Shown piece after piece: positions 1 to 8,982 of a stretch of 64,000 bases of DNA (position 1 is the stretch's first letter; every line of letters starts with the position of its first letter). The position numbers and the translations under genes are program-made. Location of the stretch: contig NZ_VCNP01000019.1 in assembly GCF_006782915.1 (NCBI RefSeq), positions 1 through 64,000 on the forward strand, given 5' to 3'. This stretch comes from Streptomyces calvus (GTDB lineage: Bacteria; Actinomycetota; Actinomycetes; Streptomycetales; Streptomycetaceae). Below the pieces are notes generated by a model. That model did not search any database, was not told where the DNA came from, and worked only from the letters and a program-made list of their open reading frames with translations.

Positions 1-1
1 C

Positions 2-976
2 GCCGCGTATCCGCGGTACGTGGCGGGCAAGGCGGCCGGCGCGGCCGTGTCCCTGCTCGCCGTGCTCGTCACCGGTTTCTTCCTCTTCCGGCTGATCCCC
101 GGCGACCCGGTGAAGTTCATGACCGGGGGACGGCAGGTGTCGGCCGCGCAACTCGCCGCCTACCGTGAGGAGTTCGGCCTCGACCTGCCGTTGTGGCGGC
201 AGTTCACCGACTACTGCGGCAAGGCGCTCACCGGTGATCTGGGCACCTCGTACCAGTTCCGGACACCCGTGGTCGACAAGATCACCGAGGCGTTGCCGAA
301 CACGCTGCTGCTCACCGGCACCGCCTTCGTCCTCTACACGGCGCTCGGCATCGTCCTCGGCACCCGGTCCGCCTGGCGGCACGGCCGGCTCGGCGACCGG
401 ATCAACACCGGGCTCGCGCTGACGCTGCACTCGCTGCCGTCGTTCTGGCTGGGGCTGCTGCTGATCATCACGCTGTCGGTGGGCATCGGGCCGCTTCCGG
501 GGCTGTTCCCGACCGGAGGCATGGAGTCGGGCGGCGAGGAGGGCTTCGCGTACGCCGTGGACGTGGCGCACCACCTCGTGCTGCCGGTGGTGACGCTGGT
601 GGCGGTCGAGTACGGGCAGACGCTGCTGGTGACACGGTCGGCACTGCTGGACGAGATGGGCAGCGACTATCTGACCACCGCGCGGGCCAAGGGCCTGCGC
701 GACGACCTGGTACGGCGCCGTCACGCCGTGCCGAACGCGCTGCTGCCGACCGTGACGCTGATCTTCATCCACCTCGGGCGGACGGTCGCCGGGGTGATCC
801 TCGTGGAGACGGTGTTCTCCTGGCCGGGTCTGGGCGGGCTGTTCTACCAGGCGTTGAGCGTGCCCGATCTGCCGCTGGTGCAAGGGCTGTTCCTCGTGTT
901 CGCGGCCGCCGTGATCGTGACGAACACGCTGGCCGACCTGATCTATCCGCTGTTCGATCCCCGGGTGGGCCGATGA
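2..976 (+). CDS. ABC transporter permease, DppB/OppB type (5' partial)
   Basis: Inner-membrane subunit of an oligopeptide/nickel-type ABC importer. The reading frame is open to the left edge (codons read A-A-Y-P-R-Y before the GTG at 20), and family members carry a short basic N-terminus here, so the true start probably lies just outside the window; GTG 20 is the fallback. A first membrane segment is followed by the family motif RLIPGDPV, several further hydrophobic segments, and the cytoplasmic EAA loop (A-R-A-K-G-L-R...P-N-A-L-L) that contacts the ATPase. Its stop overlaps the next start by ATGA, so the permeases are translationally coupled. Substrate is not readable because the binding protein is not in view. 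Confidence 0.88.
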   Translation, partial: AAYPRYVAGKAAGAAVSLLAVLVTGFFLFRLIPGDPVKFMTGGRQVSAAQLAAYREEFGLDLPLWRQFTDYCGKALTGDLGTSYQFRTPVVDKITEALPNTLLLTGTAFVLYTALGIVLGTRSAWRHGRLGDRINTGLALTLHSLPSFWLGLLLIITLSVGIGPLPGLFPTGGMESGGEEGFAYAVDVAHHLVLPVVTLVAVEYGQTLLVTRSALLDEMGSDYLTTARAKGLRDDLVRRRHAVPNALLPTVTLIFIHLGRTVAGVILVETVFSWPGLGGLFYQALSVPDLPLVQGLFLVFAAAVIVTNTLADLIYPLFDPRVGR

Positions 977-1902
977 CGACGCAGAAGACGCCGGCCGCGG
1001 AGCCGGCGGCCGTACGGGCGCGCACGTCGGCGTGGCGGCGGCGCCGGGCCTCGGCCGCGCGTTTCTGGCGGCAGTACCGCACGCACCGGGCCGGTGTCGC
1101 CGCGCTGGCCGTGCTCGCGCTGTTCGCGCTGCTCGCCGTGTCGGCGCCGCTGCTGGTCGGCTCCGGCGTGGCCGACGTGACGGACGCGCCGGGCAGCCCC
1201 CTGGAGCGGCCCGGCGCCGAACTGCCGCTCGGTGCGGACCGGTTCGGGCGTGACCTGCTCGGTCTGGTGGTCTGGGGCGCGCGGGTGTCGCTGCTGGTGG
1301 GGCTGCTGGCCGCCGCGCTGTCGGTGGCGATCGGCACGGTGATCGGGGTGACGGCCGGGCACTTCCGCGGCTGGTACGCGACGGTGCTGATGCGCATCAC
1401 CGACTGGTTCCTGGTGATGCCGACGCTGGTGCTGGCGATCGCGCTGGCCACGGTGATGTCGCGGTCGCTGCTCACGACCGTGGTGGCGATCGGGGTGACG
1501 ACCTGGCCGACGACGGCCCGGCTGGTGCGGGCGCAGACCCTGGCCGTGGAGACCCGGCCGTACATCGAGCGCGCCCGGGCCCTCGGCGGCGGCCACTGTC
1601 ACGTCATGACCCGGCACGTGCTGCCGAACGTGATGCCGCTGGTGCTGGCCCAGACGACGCTCATCATCTCCTCGGCGATCCTCGCGGAGGCGACGCTGGC
1701 CTTCCTGGGGCTGGGTGATCCGACGGTGGTGTCGTGGGGCGGACTGCTGCAGGACGCCCGGGATGCGGGTGCGGTGAGTGCCGGGCACTGGTGGTACCTG
1801 GTGCCGCCGGGCGTCGCCGTCGCGGTGGTGGCGCTGGCGTTCACCGTGTGCGGGCGGGCCGTGGAGTCGGTCCTCGACCCGCGGCTGGGGGTGGGGCGTT
1901 GA
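973..1902 (+). CDS. ABC transporter permease, DppC/OppC type
   Basis: Second permease of the importer, 309 residues. After a basic N-terminal tail there is a hydrophobic segment, then a periplasmic stretch containing the typical LGADRFGRDLL motif of DppC-type proteins (here G-A-D-R-F-G-R-D-L-L), then the remaining membrane segments and the EAA loop (Y-I-E-R-A-R-A-L-G-G...L-P-N-V). It starts inside the stop of the upstream permease and its own stop overlaps the TTG start of the first ATPase, which is what one expects of a tightly coupled dpp/opp operon. Confidence 0.9.
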   Translation: MTTQKTPAAEPAAVRARTSAWRRRRASAARFWRQYRTHRAGVAALAVLALFALLAVSAPLLVGSGVADVTDAPGSPLERPGAELPLGADRFGRDLLGLVVWGARVSLLVGLLAAALSVAIGTVIGVTAGHFRGWYATVLMRITDWFLVMPTLVLAIALATVMSRSLLTTVVAIGVTTWPTTARLVRAQTLAVETRPYIERARALGGGHCHVMTRHVLPNVMPLVLAQTTLIISSAILAEATLAFLGLGDPTVVSWGGLLQDARDAGAVSAGHWWYLVPPGVAVAVVALAFTVCGRAVESVLDPRLGVGR

Positions 1903-3017
1903 CTCTGCTCGACGTCAGGGGCCTGACGGTGACGTACGCGGACGGTGCGGCCGCCGTGCGCGGAGTGGACCTGTCGCTGGAGGCGGGCGGCACGCTGGGG
2001 ATCGCCGGGGAGTCGGGGTGCGGCAAGTCCACGCTGGCGCTGGCGCTGCTGCGGCTGCTGCCGCCGGGGACCCGGGTCGGCGGTGCGGTCCTGCTGGACG
2101 GTGAGGACGTGCTGTCCATGAAGTGGGGCCGGGTACGGGCGGTCCGCTGGGCCGGGGCGTCCATCGTGTTCCAGGGCGCGATGCACTCCCTCAACCCGGT
2201 GCGGCGCGTCGGCGACCAGATCGCCGAGCCGATCCTGCTGCACCGCAGGGCGGGTCCGGCCGGGGCACGCAGGCGGACCGGGGAGCTGCTGGAGCAGGTC
2301 GGTCTGCCGGCGGCCCGGGCGGCGGCCTATCCGCACGAGCTGTCCGGCGGGCAGCGCCAGCGCGTCATGATCGCCATGGCTCTGGCCTGCGACCCGCGGC
2401 TGATCGTCGCCGACGAGCCGACGACCGCGCTGGACGTGATGATCCAGGCGCAGATCCTACGGCTGATCGGGCAGTTGGTCGCGGACCAGGACGTCGGCCT
2501 CGTCATGATCAGCCACGATCTGGCGGTCCTCGCCGACACCTGCGACCGGCTCGCGGTGATGTACGCGGGCCGGGTCGTCGAGGAGGGCCCGGCCGGCCAG
2601 GTGTACGCGGCCGCCCGGCATCCCTACGCGCAGGCGCTGTCGGCGGCGTTCCCGCGGATCGGCGACCCGGCGTCGCGCTTCGCGCCGCGCGGGCTGCCGG
2701 GCGATCCGCCGGACCCGGCGGCGCTGCCGCCGGGCTGCGTCTTCCGCCCGCGGTGCCCGGTGGCGCTGGACATCTGCGCCGTTCAGGACCCGCCGTTGCG
2801 CGACACGGGAGACGACCGGAGCGCGGCCTGCGTGCGGATCACCACGCGGGTCACCACGCCGACCGCGGCCACGGACAGCGACACGGCCCGGGACACGGAC
2901 CGCGAGACGGACCGCGAGACGGCCGCGGACACGACCACGGACACGCCCGGGGACGAGGCACCTGCCCCGGCGCCCGCACCGGGCCCTGCGGAGGAAGCGA
3001 GGCGTGACACCCCATGA
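1899..3017 (+). CDS. ABC transporter ATP-binding protein, DppD/OppD type
   Basis: First ATPase of the importer, about 372 residues. I choose TTG 1899, which overlaps the permease stop (TTGA) and has a G-rich ribosome site just before it; the longer open frame from 1734 runs inside the permease gene. Walker [10 protein letters not shown] lies at residues 37-45, the LSGGQRQR signature near 148 and Walker B with LIVADEP near 168-174. The C-terminal region has the oligopeptide-transporter motif with [11 protein letters not shown]. Beyond it sits an unusual tail of about 50 residues made almost entirely of Thr, Asp, Arg, Glu, Ala and Pro (repeated R-E-T-D / D-T units), absent from ordinary DppD proteins. 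Confidence 0.9.
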   Translation: MTLLDVRGLTVTYADGAAAVRGVDLSLEAGGTLGIAGESGCGKSTLALALLRLLPPGTRVGGAVLLDGEDVLSMKWGRVRAVRWAGASIVFQGAMHSLNPVRRVGDQIAEPILLHRRAGPAGARRRTGELLEQVGLPAARAAAYPHELSGGQRQRVMIAMALACDPRLIVADEPTTALDVMIQAQILRLIGQLVADQDVGLVMISHDLAVLADTCDRLAVMYAGRVVEEGPAGQVYAAARHPYAQALSAAFPRIGDPASRFAPRGLPGDPPDPAALPPGCVFRPRCPVALDICAVQDPPLRDTGDDRSAACVRITTRVTTPTAATDSDTARDTDRETDRETAADTTTDTPGDEAPAPAPAPGPAEEARRDTP

Positions 3018-4003
3018 ACACCCCCTCCCCCCTCCTCAGCGCCCAGGGCGTGCACGTCACCTTCCCCGGCCGGCACGGCGCACCGGACGTCCGGGCGGTG
3101 GACGGCGTCGACCTGGACGTCCGTCCCGGCGAGATCGTCGCCCTGGTCGGCGAGTCGGGCTGCGGCAAGACGACGCTGGCCCGTGCCCTGGTCGGCCTGG
3201 TCGAGCCGACCGCCGGGCGGATCGCCTTCGACGGGCGGCCGCTGGAGTACTCCGGCCGCTCCCTGAAGGCGTACCGCAGGCGGGTGCAACTGGTGCTGCA
3301 GGATCCGACCGGTTCGCTCAACCCTCGTCACACGGTGTACGACGCGGTCGCCGAGGGCCTGCGGATCCACGGTCACGCCGGTGACGAGCGGGCCGCGGTC
3401 GCCGGGGCGCTGGCCCGGGCCGGACTGCGGCCCGCTGAGCGTTTCTTCTTGCGCCGTCCGCACGAGTTGTCCGGCGGGCAGCGGCAGCGCGTGGTGATCG
3501 CCGGTGCGCTGGTGCTGGAGCCCGAACTGCTCGTCGCCGACGAGCCGGTGGCCTCGCTGGACGCGTCGGTGCGCGGCGAGATCCTGGCCCTGCTGCTGCG
3601 ACTGCGCGCCGAACTCGGGCTGTCCGCACTGGTGGTGACGCACGACCTCGGACTGGCCTGGAACATCGCCGACCGGGTGGCGGTGATGTACCTGGGCCGG
3701 ATCGTGGAGACCGGCGAGGTCGAGCGGGTCCTGACGGCGCCGCGGCATCCGTACACCCGGGCCCTGCTGTCGGTGCTCCCCGAGGCTCCCGGCGATCCGG
3801 TGATCCTCGCGGGTGAGCCGCCGGACCCGTCGCGGATCCCGTCCGGCTGCCGGTTCCACGCCCGCTGCCAGATCCTGGCGGGCGGTGAGGCGGAGCGCGC
3901 GGGCGTCGCGGAGGCGTGCCGGGGCCGCGATCCGGGGATCCTCGACGGGAGCGGCACGGCGCAGGTGGCCTGCCACTGGGCGTCGCACTCGGGCGCGGAC
4001 TGA
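3014..4003 (+). CDS. ABC transporter ATP-binding protein, DppF/OppF type
   Basis: Second ATPase, 329 residues, overlapping the previous gene by ATGA. Walker [10 protein letters not shown] is at residues 46-54; the LSGGQRQR signature and the Walker B region ([12 protein letters not shown]) follow in normal order. The C-terminus carries the oligopeptide-type extension with paired cysteines (GCRFHARC...). With the two permeases and DppD-like protein this completes the membrane and ATPase part of the importer; a substrate-binding protein is expected upstream of the window. The gene converges on ribF, with a tandem-repeat region between them. Confidence 0.92.
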   Translation: MNTPSPLLSAQGVHVTFPGRHGAPDVRAVDGVDLDVRPGEIVALVGESGCGKTTLARALVGLVEPTAGRIAFDGRPLEYSGRSLKAYRRRVQLVLQDPTGSLNPRHTVYDAVAEGLRIHGHAGDERAAVAGALARAGLRPAERFFLRRPHELSGGQRQRVVIAGALVLEPELLVADEPVASLDASVRGEILALLLRLRAELGLSALVVTHDLGLAWNIADRVAVMYLGRIVETGEVERVLTAPRHPYTRALLSVLPEAPGDPVILAGEPPDPSRIPSGCRFHARCQILAGGEAERAGVAEACRGRDPGILDGSGTAQVACHWASHSGAD

Positions 4004-4037
4004 ACCGGGAGACCGAGGCCGGTCGGGCCACAGCCGC

Positions 4038-4125
4038 ACGGACCGGTCGAGGCCCACAGACGGACCCGTCGAGGCCCGCAGACGGACCGGTCGGAGCCCA
4101 CGAAGGAACCGGCCGGAGCCCGCCG
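4038..4125. repeat. 22-bp tandem repeat, four copies
   Basis: Between the convergent importer operon and ribF, four head-to-tail 22-bp units start at 4038, 4060, 4082 and 4104. Their shared core is ACCGGTCG/ACCCGTCG followed by a GGCCC-type block. A more degenerate unit can be made out at 4016-4037. Divergence increases to both sides. The array occupies most of the 158-bp spacer and there is no better terminator hairpin there, so it may serve as the transcription end for one or both genes; that role is inference. Confidence 0.8.
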
Positions 4126-4161
4126 GCCCCGCCGGCGGTCACCGCTGCACGAACGACCCGG

Positions 4162-5115
4162 CTACGGCTTCCCGGCCGCGGCCACCAGTTCCCTGCACCG
4201 CTCCACGTCCGCGGCCATCTGCTCCAGCAGCGCCTCGAGCGTGTCGTACCTGGCCTGGCCGCGTACGAAGGCGAGGAAGTCGACGGCGACGTGGAGGCCG
4301 TACAGGTCGAGGCCGACGCGGTCGATGGCGTACGCCTCGACCGTGCGCTCGGTGCCGTCGAACTGCGGGTTGGTGCCGACGGAGATCGCGGCGGGCATCG
4401 CCTCGCCCTGGGCGTGCAGCCAGCCGGCGTAGACGCCGTCGGCGGGGATCGCGGTGTGCGGGAGCGTCTCGACGTTGGCGGTGGGGAAGCCCAGGTCGCG
4501 GCCGCGCTGCGCGCCGCGGACGACGATGCCCTCGACGCGGTGCGGGCGGCCGAGGATCTCGGCGGCGCCCTCGACCTCGCCCTCGGCGACCAGCCGGCGG
4601 GTCAGCGTGGAGGAGAACGGCTCGCCGCCGCCGGCCTCGCCGGTCACGTACAGGTCGACGACCTCGACCTCGAAGTCGTAGACGCGGCCCTGCTCGGTGA
4701 GGAACTCGACGTTGCCCGCGGCCCGGTGTCCGAAGCGGAAGTTGGGGCCCTCGACGACCGCCTTGGCGTGCAGTTTGTCGACCAGGACCTTCACCACGAA
4801 GTCGGCGGCCGACAGCTTCGAGAACTCGGTGGTGAACGGCAGGATCAGCACCGCGTCGACGCCCAGCTCGGCCATCAGCTCGGCGCGCCGGTGGTGCGGG
4901 GCGAGCAGCGGCGGGTGGCTGCCGGGGCGGACGACCTCGCTGGGGTGCGGGTCGAAGGTGACGACGACGGCGGGGACGCCGAGGGCCCGGGCGCGGTCCA
5001 CGGCATGCCGGATGATCAGCTGGTGCCCGCGGTGGACTCCGTCGTAGGAACCGATGGTGACGACGCTGCGCCCCCAGTCCTGGGGGATGTCCTCCAAGCC
5101 ACGCCAGCGCTGCAC
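4162..5115 (-). CDS. ribF: Bifunctional riboflavin kinase / FAD synthetase
   Basis: Converts riboflavin to FMN and then FAD in the cytoplasm. I choose the GTG at 5115, giving 317 residues: it is preceded by AAGGAG with 8-nt spacing and gives the usual N-terminus (QRWRGLEDIP); the longer open frame to 5226 has no such support. The nucleotidyltransferase domain shows the G-S-Y-D-G-V-H-R-G-H signature (HxGH at residues 28-31), and the C-terminal flavokinase domain has the GFPTAN motif near residue 205. Last gene of the minus-strand translation block, 147 bp after the pseudoprotease-NTPase gene. Confidence 0.95.
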   Translation of the reverse strand: MQRWRGLEDIPQDWGRSVVTIGSYDGVHRGHQLIIRHAVDRARALGVPAVVVTFDPHPSEVVRPGSHPPLLAPHHRRAELMAELGVDAVLILPFTTEFSKLSAADFVVKVLVDKLHAKAVVEGPNFRFGHRAAGNVEFLTEQGRVYDFEVEVVDLYVTGEAGGGEPFSSTLTRRLVAEGEVEGAAEILGRPHRVEGIVVRGAQRGRDLGFPTANVETLPHTAIPADGVYAGWLHAQGEAMPAAISVGTNPQFDGTERTVEAYAIDRVGLDLYGLHVAVDFLAFVRGQARYDTLEALLEQMAADVERCRELVAAAGKP

Positions 5116-5262
5116 TGTGCCTGCTCCTTGTCGAAACCTCGTCGTACCCGAGTCCGTGGACGTCCGTGTACTTCTCTGCGCAGCTCTAAGGGTGCCATGC
5201 CGTCCGGGGCCGGCCCGCATCGGCATGGGTGCTGCGGGCCGGTGCGCACCGGCCGGGCGGTG

Positions 5263-8200
5263 TCAGGCGGGGACGGTCGCGCCGGCGAGCCTCTCGATCG
5301 TCCGGCGGGTGTCCGGGCCGAGGAGCGGGCCCCAGGCGCGCGGTGCGTCGGCCAGCCAGCCGGCGAGGGCGGCGGCGAAGCCCGGAATGTGGCGGCCCAG
5401 GTCGGCCAGGCAGTGGTCGAGGCGGGCGGCGCCGTCCGGGGCGCGGGCGAGCAGCAGGCCGGTGCTGTGGACGAGGACGCGCAGTTCGGGGCCGGTGGTG
5501 CGGGCGGCGGCGCGCAGCACGGCGTCCAGCACGCCGGGGTCGGTCTCGCGGATGAGCAGCACGTCGAGCAGTTCGCGGCGCAGCGGACGGGAGGCGGGTG
5601 TGCCGGGGGCGGCGAGGACGCCGGCGAGGGCCAGCCGCAGCGGCTGCGGGCCGCCGTCCAGCAGGCCGGTGATCAGGCCCCGGAGTGCGGCGCGGGCGGC
5701 GGGACCCGCCTCGAGCCGCCGGTCGGCGTGGGCGGCCAGGTGCCCGGACAGTTCGGGGCGCCGCTCCACGGCGTCCCGCAGGAGCGCGGCGACACAACGG
5801 GCCAGGGCGGGCGTGGTGGCGTCGGCGAGCGTGCGCAGCGTCTCGACGGCGTCGTCCCGGGTCAGCCGGGTGCGGAACGCGTCGAGGACGGGCTCGGTGT
5901 GTGTGTCCAGGGCGGCGGTCAGCGCGCTCGGCGGGAGGAGCGGGTCACCCGCCGTGAAGCGCTCCAGGGCCCGCGCCAGGTGCCGGTCCCTGCTGTTCGG
6001 GTCGCGGACCAGGAGGGCGAGCGCGCCGCCGTGCAGGTCCCGGTCGGCGCTGCGGACGAGGACGGCGAGCGCCGCGTACCTGAGCAGGGTGCGGTCGGTG
6101 TCGTCGCGGGCGTACGGCGCGACCCGCAGGCCGTGGGTGATCGCGGCGGCCCGGCGGGCGGGGCGTACGTCCTGCGCCCACCGGTCGACGGCCCGGCTGA
6201 GGGCCGCGGGTTCCTCTTCGGCCAGCACGGTGAGCAGCTGGTCGGCCCGCCGGTGCGCGCTGTCGGCGAGCGCCTCCGTCAGCGCGTCCAGGGCGTGGTG
6301 GCGGTGGGTGTGCAGCAGTGCCTGCGCGGCGGTCGCCACGGTCGCGTGCGGTGTGGCGGGCAGCGGCCGTTCGTCCTCGAACCAGCGGACCAGGTACGGC
6401 AGTACGGCGGCGGGGTCGGCGGCGAGCAGACCGGCGGCGGCGTCGAGGAAGCGGGGCCCGCTCTCGCAGGGCGGGCCGTCGGCGTGGACCAGCCGGCGCA
6501 GCAGCGCGCACCGGGCCTCCAGCGGCAGCCGCAGCGCGGTCCAGAAGGCAGGCCCCAGTTCGGGCCGCACGGGCCGCCGCTGCTCCCGCCAGGCCACGAC
6601 GCGGTCGGCCAGTAGGCGCAGCACGTCCGTGTACGGGGCGGCGTCGGGTACCCGGGTGAGGGTTGTGGTGAGCAGGCGGGCGGCCCACCAGGCGTCGGGG
6701 TCGGCGTCCAGGGCGTGCGTCAGGTCGGCCAGCCGGGAGGCGAGCCGGCCGGTGCCGTGCTGGCGGGCGAGGTGCAGCAGGGCCTGCACGACGGGGCCGG
6801 CGCGGTGGTGCGGCACGGGGTCGGTGTGCCGCGGGGCGCGGTGGTCGTGGACCAGTGCGCGCAGGGCGCCGTCGAGGTCGAGGTGGATGCCCTGGAGCCA
6901 GTCGGCGAGTTCCTCGTGCGCGAACCGGTAGCCGGTGCCGGCGGGGACGAAGAGGCCCTCGGCGAGCACGGCCGGGGCCCAGCCGGGGCCGCCGCCGAGC
7001 CGGTCCGGCGCGGTCTGCCACCCGAACACCTCGGCGAAGGCCTCCGCGTCGAGTCCGCCCTGTCCGGTGCCGATGCTGCGCCGGGCGGTCTCGTGGACCT
7101 GCCCGGCGACCCTGGCGGCGAGCCGGCGCACGGCGCTGCCGCGCAGTCCGTTCCGTTCGGCGAGGCGGGTGGCGATCCTCAGGCACGTCAGGTCTAGGTG
7201 GGCGGTGAGGACCTGGTCGCGGTCGACGGGGACGTCGGGGTCGGGGCTGCCGGGCGCGGTGGTGTCGGAGACGGTGTCGTGCGGCGGGCCGGTGAGGGCG
7301 GCCCGGACCTCGGCGTACAGGCGGAGGGTGAGCGGGTGCCGGGCGTCGGCGTCGGCCAGGGCGCCCTCCGGGATGCCGTGGCGGGCGCGGGCCTGGCGGG
7401 CCTCCTCGGCGGTGAGGTCGCCGAGCGGCACGCAGGCGGGCAGCCCGTCGGGGCGGGGTGCGCCGGTGTGCAGCGACTCCTCGGGGAAGCGCGCCTCCTC
7501 CCAGTGCTCCGGGCGGCACGCCACCACCAGCCGTGCCCCCGCACTGCGCAGCCACCGCGTGGTCGCGGCGGCCCACTCGGCGCGGCGGCCGGCCGGGACG
7601 GGCGGCATCTCCTCGGGGCCGTCGAGGACCAGCAGCAGAGGGCGGCCGGTGGTGCCGGCGAGGCGGGCGAGGCGGTCCGGGCCCAGGTCGCCGAGGGTCG
7701 CCGGGGTGCAGGGGTGCGGCGGGAGCGCCGCGGTCACGTCGGCGGCGGCGCGGTCCAGGGCGCGGCGGGCCGCGTCGGCGACCGAGTGGTCGTCCTCGCG
7801 CAGGTCGGCGCCGCGCAGCCACAGCGTGGGCCGGCCGGCGCGGTGGCGGCGGGCGGCGAGCGCCGCGAGTTCCGTGGTGCGGCCGGTGCCGGGCGGTCCG
7901 ACGAGGCCGAGTACGGCGGCGCCGCCCCGCTCGAACGCGGTGAGCTCGGCGAGGACGGCGGGCCGCTCGACGGGCTCGGCCGCCGCGGCCGGGCTGTCCC
8001 GCCGGACCGTGGCGGCCGTGAGCGCGACCAGCCCGGCGGGGTTGAGGTCGGCGCCGTAGGCGGGGACGGTCGCCGCGTTCTTGGCGAGCAGCCGGTCCAG
8101 CGGTCCGCCGGCCGCGGCGCCCGGGAACAGCGGTACGGCGAAGCCCACGTCCCGGTCGTCCGAGCGCAGCGCGGTGCCGAGGACGCCGAGGACGGTGCCG

Positions 8201-8730
8201 GTGGCGGCGTCGAGCACCGGGCCGCCGGCCGCGTGCCCGCCGAGGCGCAGCGCGTCCCGTCCCGCGGTGCCGACCGCCAGTTCCAGGGCGCCGTGCAGGA
8301 GGTACGGGCGGTCGGTGGCCGTGTAGGTGACGGTGGCCGTGCCCAGCACGCGCGCCTCGCGCCAGCCTCCGGCGGCGATCCGCACATAGGTGCCGGTCCC
8401 GACGCTCCTGCGGGCGGCGACCGGCAGCGGGGCGGTGCCGAGCCCTTGGGTGCGGACCAGGGCCAGGCCGAGTTCGGGCAGCCCGGTCACCGCGTCGGCG
8501 TCCACCACGCAGCGGCGGTCTCCGGGGGCGTGCAGCACGAGCCGGGGCAGCCCGTCGACGGCCTCGTGGCTGGTGACGAGGGTGCCGTGGTGGTCGGCGA
8601 GGAAACCGGTGCCGCGCGGCCGGCCGGCCAGGTCGTGCACCCGGACCAGGACGTCGTCGGCGGGACGGGCCCGCACGGCCACCTCGCGGCCGCCCGGTGC
8701 GGTGTCCCGGGGTTCGTTTCGCGACGGCAT
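5263..8730 (-). CDS. Degenerate trypsin-like domain fused to P-loop NTPase and helical-repeat region
   Basis: A 1155-residue cytoplasmic-looking protein of unknown function; no signal peptide or membrane segment. Start ATG 8730 has GGGAGG 7 nt upstream. Residues about 25-205 look like a trypsin/DegP-type fold: TGFLADHHGTLVTSHE matches the catalytic-His block (His55), but the Asp block reads GLALV (Gly88 where DLALL is expected) and the Ser block reads HAAGGPVLD (Ala168 where GDSGGP is expected), so the protease should be inactive. Residues 275-420 form an NTPase module with GPPGTGRTT (278-286; Arg284 replaces the Walker A lysine) and LLLVLDGPEE (365-374) as Walker B. The remaining 700 residues are Ala/Leu/Arg-rich and helical, possibly HEAT-like. 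The order is that of a STAND-type signalling ATPase. It sits between truB and ribF on their strand. Confidence 0.75.
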   Translation of the reverse strand: MPSRNEPRDTAPGGREVAVRARPADDVLVRVHDLAGRPRGTGFLADHHGTLVTSHEAVDGLPRLVLHAPGDRRCVVDADAVTGLPELGLALVRTQGLGTAPLPVAARRSVGTGTYVRIAAGGWREARVLGTATVTYTATDRPYLLHGALELAVGTAGRDALRLGGHAAGGPVLDAATGTVLGVLGTALRSDDRDVGFAVPLFPGAAAGGPLDRLLAKNAATVPAYGADLNPAGLVALTAATVRRDSPAAAAEPVERPAVLAELTAFERGGAAVLGLVGPPGTGRTTELAALAARRHRAGRPTLWLRGADLREDDHSVADAARRALDRAAADVTAALPPHPCTPATLGDLGPDRLARLAGTTGRPLLLVLDGPEEMPPVPAGRRAEWAAATTRWLRSAGARLVVACRPEHWEEARFPEESLHTGAPRPDGLPACVPLGDLTAEEARQARARHGIPEGALADADARHPLTLRLYAEVRAALTGPPHDTVSDTTAPGSPDPDVPVDRDQVLTAHLDLTCLRIATRLAERNGLRGSAVRRLAARVAGQVHETARRSIGTGQGGLDAEAFAEVFGWQTAPDRLGGGPGWAPAVLAEGLFVPAGTGYRFAHEELADWLQGIHLDLDGALRALVHDHRAPRHTDPVPHHRAGPVVQALLHLARQHGTGRLASRLADLTHALDADPDAWWAARLLTTTLTRVPDAAPYTDVLRLLADRVVAWREQRRPVRPELGPAFWTALRLPLEARCALLRRLVHADGPPCESGPRFLDAAAGLLAADPAAVLPYLVRWFEDERPLPATPHATVATAAQALLHTHRHHALDALTEALADSAHRRADQLLTVLAEEEPAALSRAVDRWAQDVRPARRAAAITHGLRVAPYARDDTDRTLLRYAALAVLVRSADRDLHGGALALLVRDPNSRDRHLARALERFTAGDPLLPPSALTAALDTHTEPVLDAFRTRLTRDDAVETLRTLADATTPALARCVAALLRDAVERRPELSGHLAAHADRRLEAGPAARAALRGLITGLLDGGPQPLRLALAGVLAAPGTPASRPLRRELLDVLLIRETDPGVLDAVLRAAARTTGPELRVLVHSTGLLLARAPDGAARLDHCLADLGRHIPGFAAALAGWLADAPRAWGPLLGPDTRRTIERLAGATVPA

Positions 8731-8916
8731 CGTCGAGCCTCCCGCCGTACATCCGTGCCCTTGGCTGCGACAGTAGGGGCGGGATGATCAGCGGGACAGA
8801 TCGCGCGGCGAACGCGCCCCCTTCCGCTCCCCCGCTTCACTCCGAGCGCCCGCACATACGGGTGAACGGAACGGGCCGAATGGATACACCCTAGGGGTGG
8901 GGGAACCGAGGGGGGA

Positions 8917-8960
8917 CCGTGGAGCGGCGGCATGTGCATCCCCGTGGCGCCGCTCCACGG
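8917..8960 (-). terminator. Hairpin downstream of truB
   Basis: Perfect 13-bp inverted repeat (8917-8929 with 8948-8960; arm CCGTGGAGCGGCG) with an 18-nt loop, 22 bp past the truB stop. It has no U-tract, as is usual for actinobacterial terminators. The 250-bp gap (8731-8982) also leaves room for a promoter of the 1155-residue protein. Confidence 0.65.
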
Positions 8961-8982
8961 ACGGATCCCCTGCCGGCCCCCG

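Noticed and set aside
3916..6615. 899-residue open frame on the plus strand across ribF and the pseudoprotease gene
   Set aside because: It is antisense to real genes, its composition (runs of G, A, V, R) is the mirror of their codon bias, and no motif is found.
5263..8730. Anti-phage defence island around the NTPase gene
   Set aside because: All neighbours are housekeeping genes; no nuclease, methylase, toxin or integrase is nearby, so defence is only one possible reading of the single gene.
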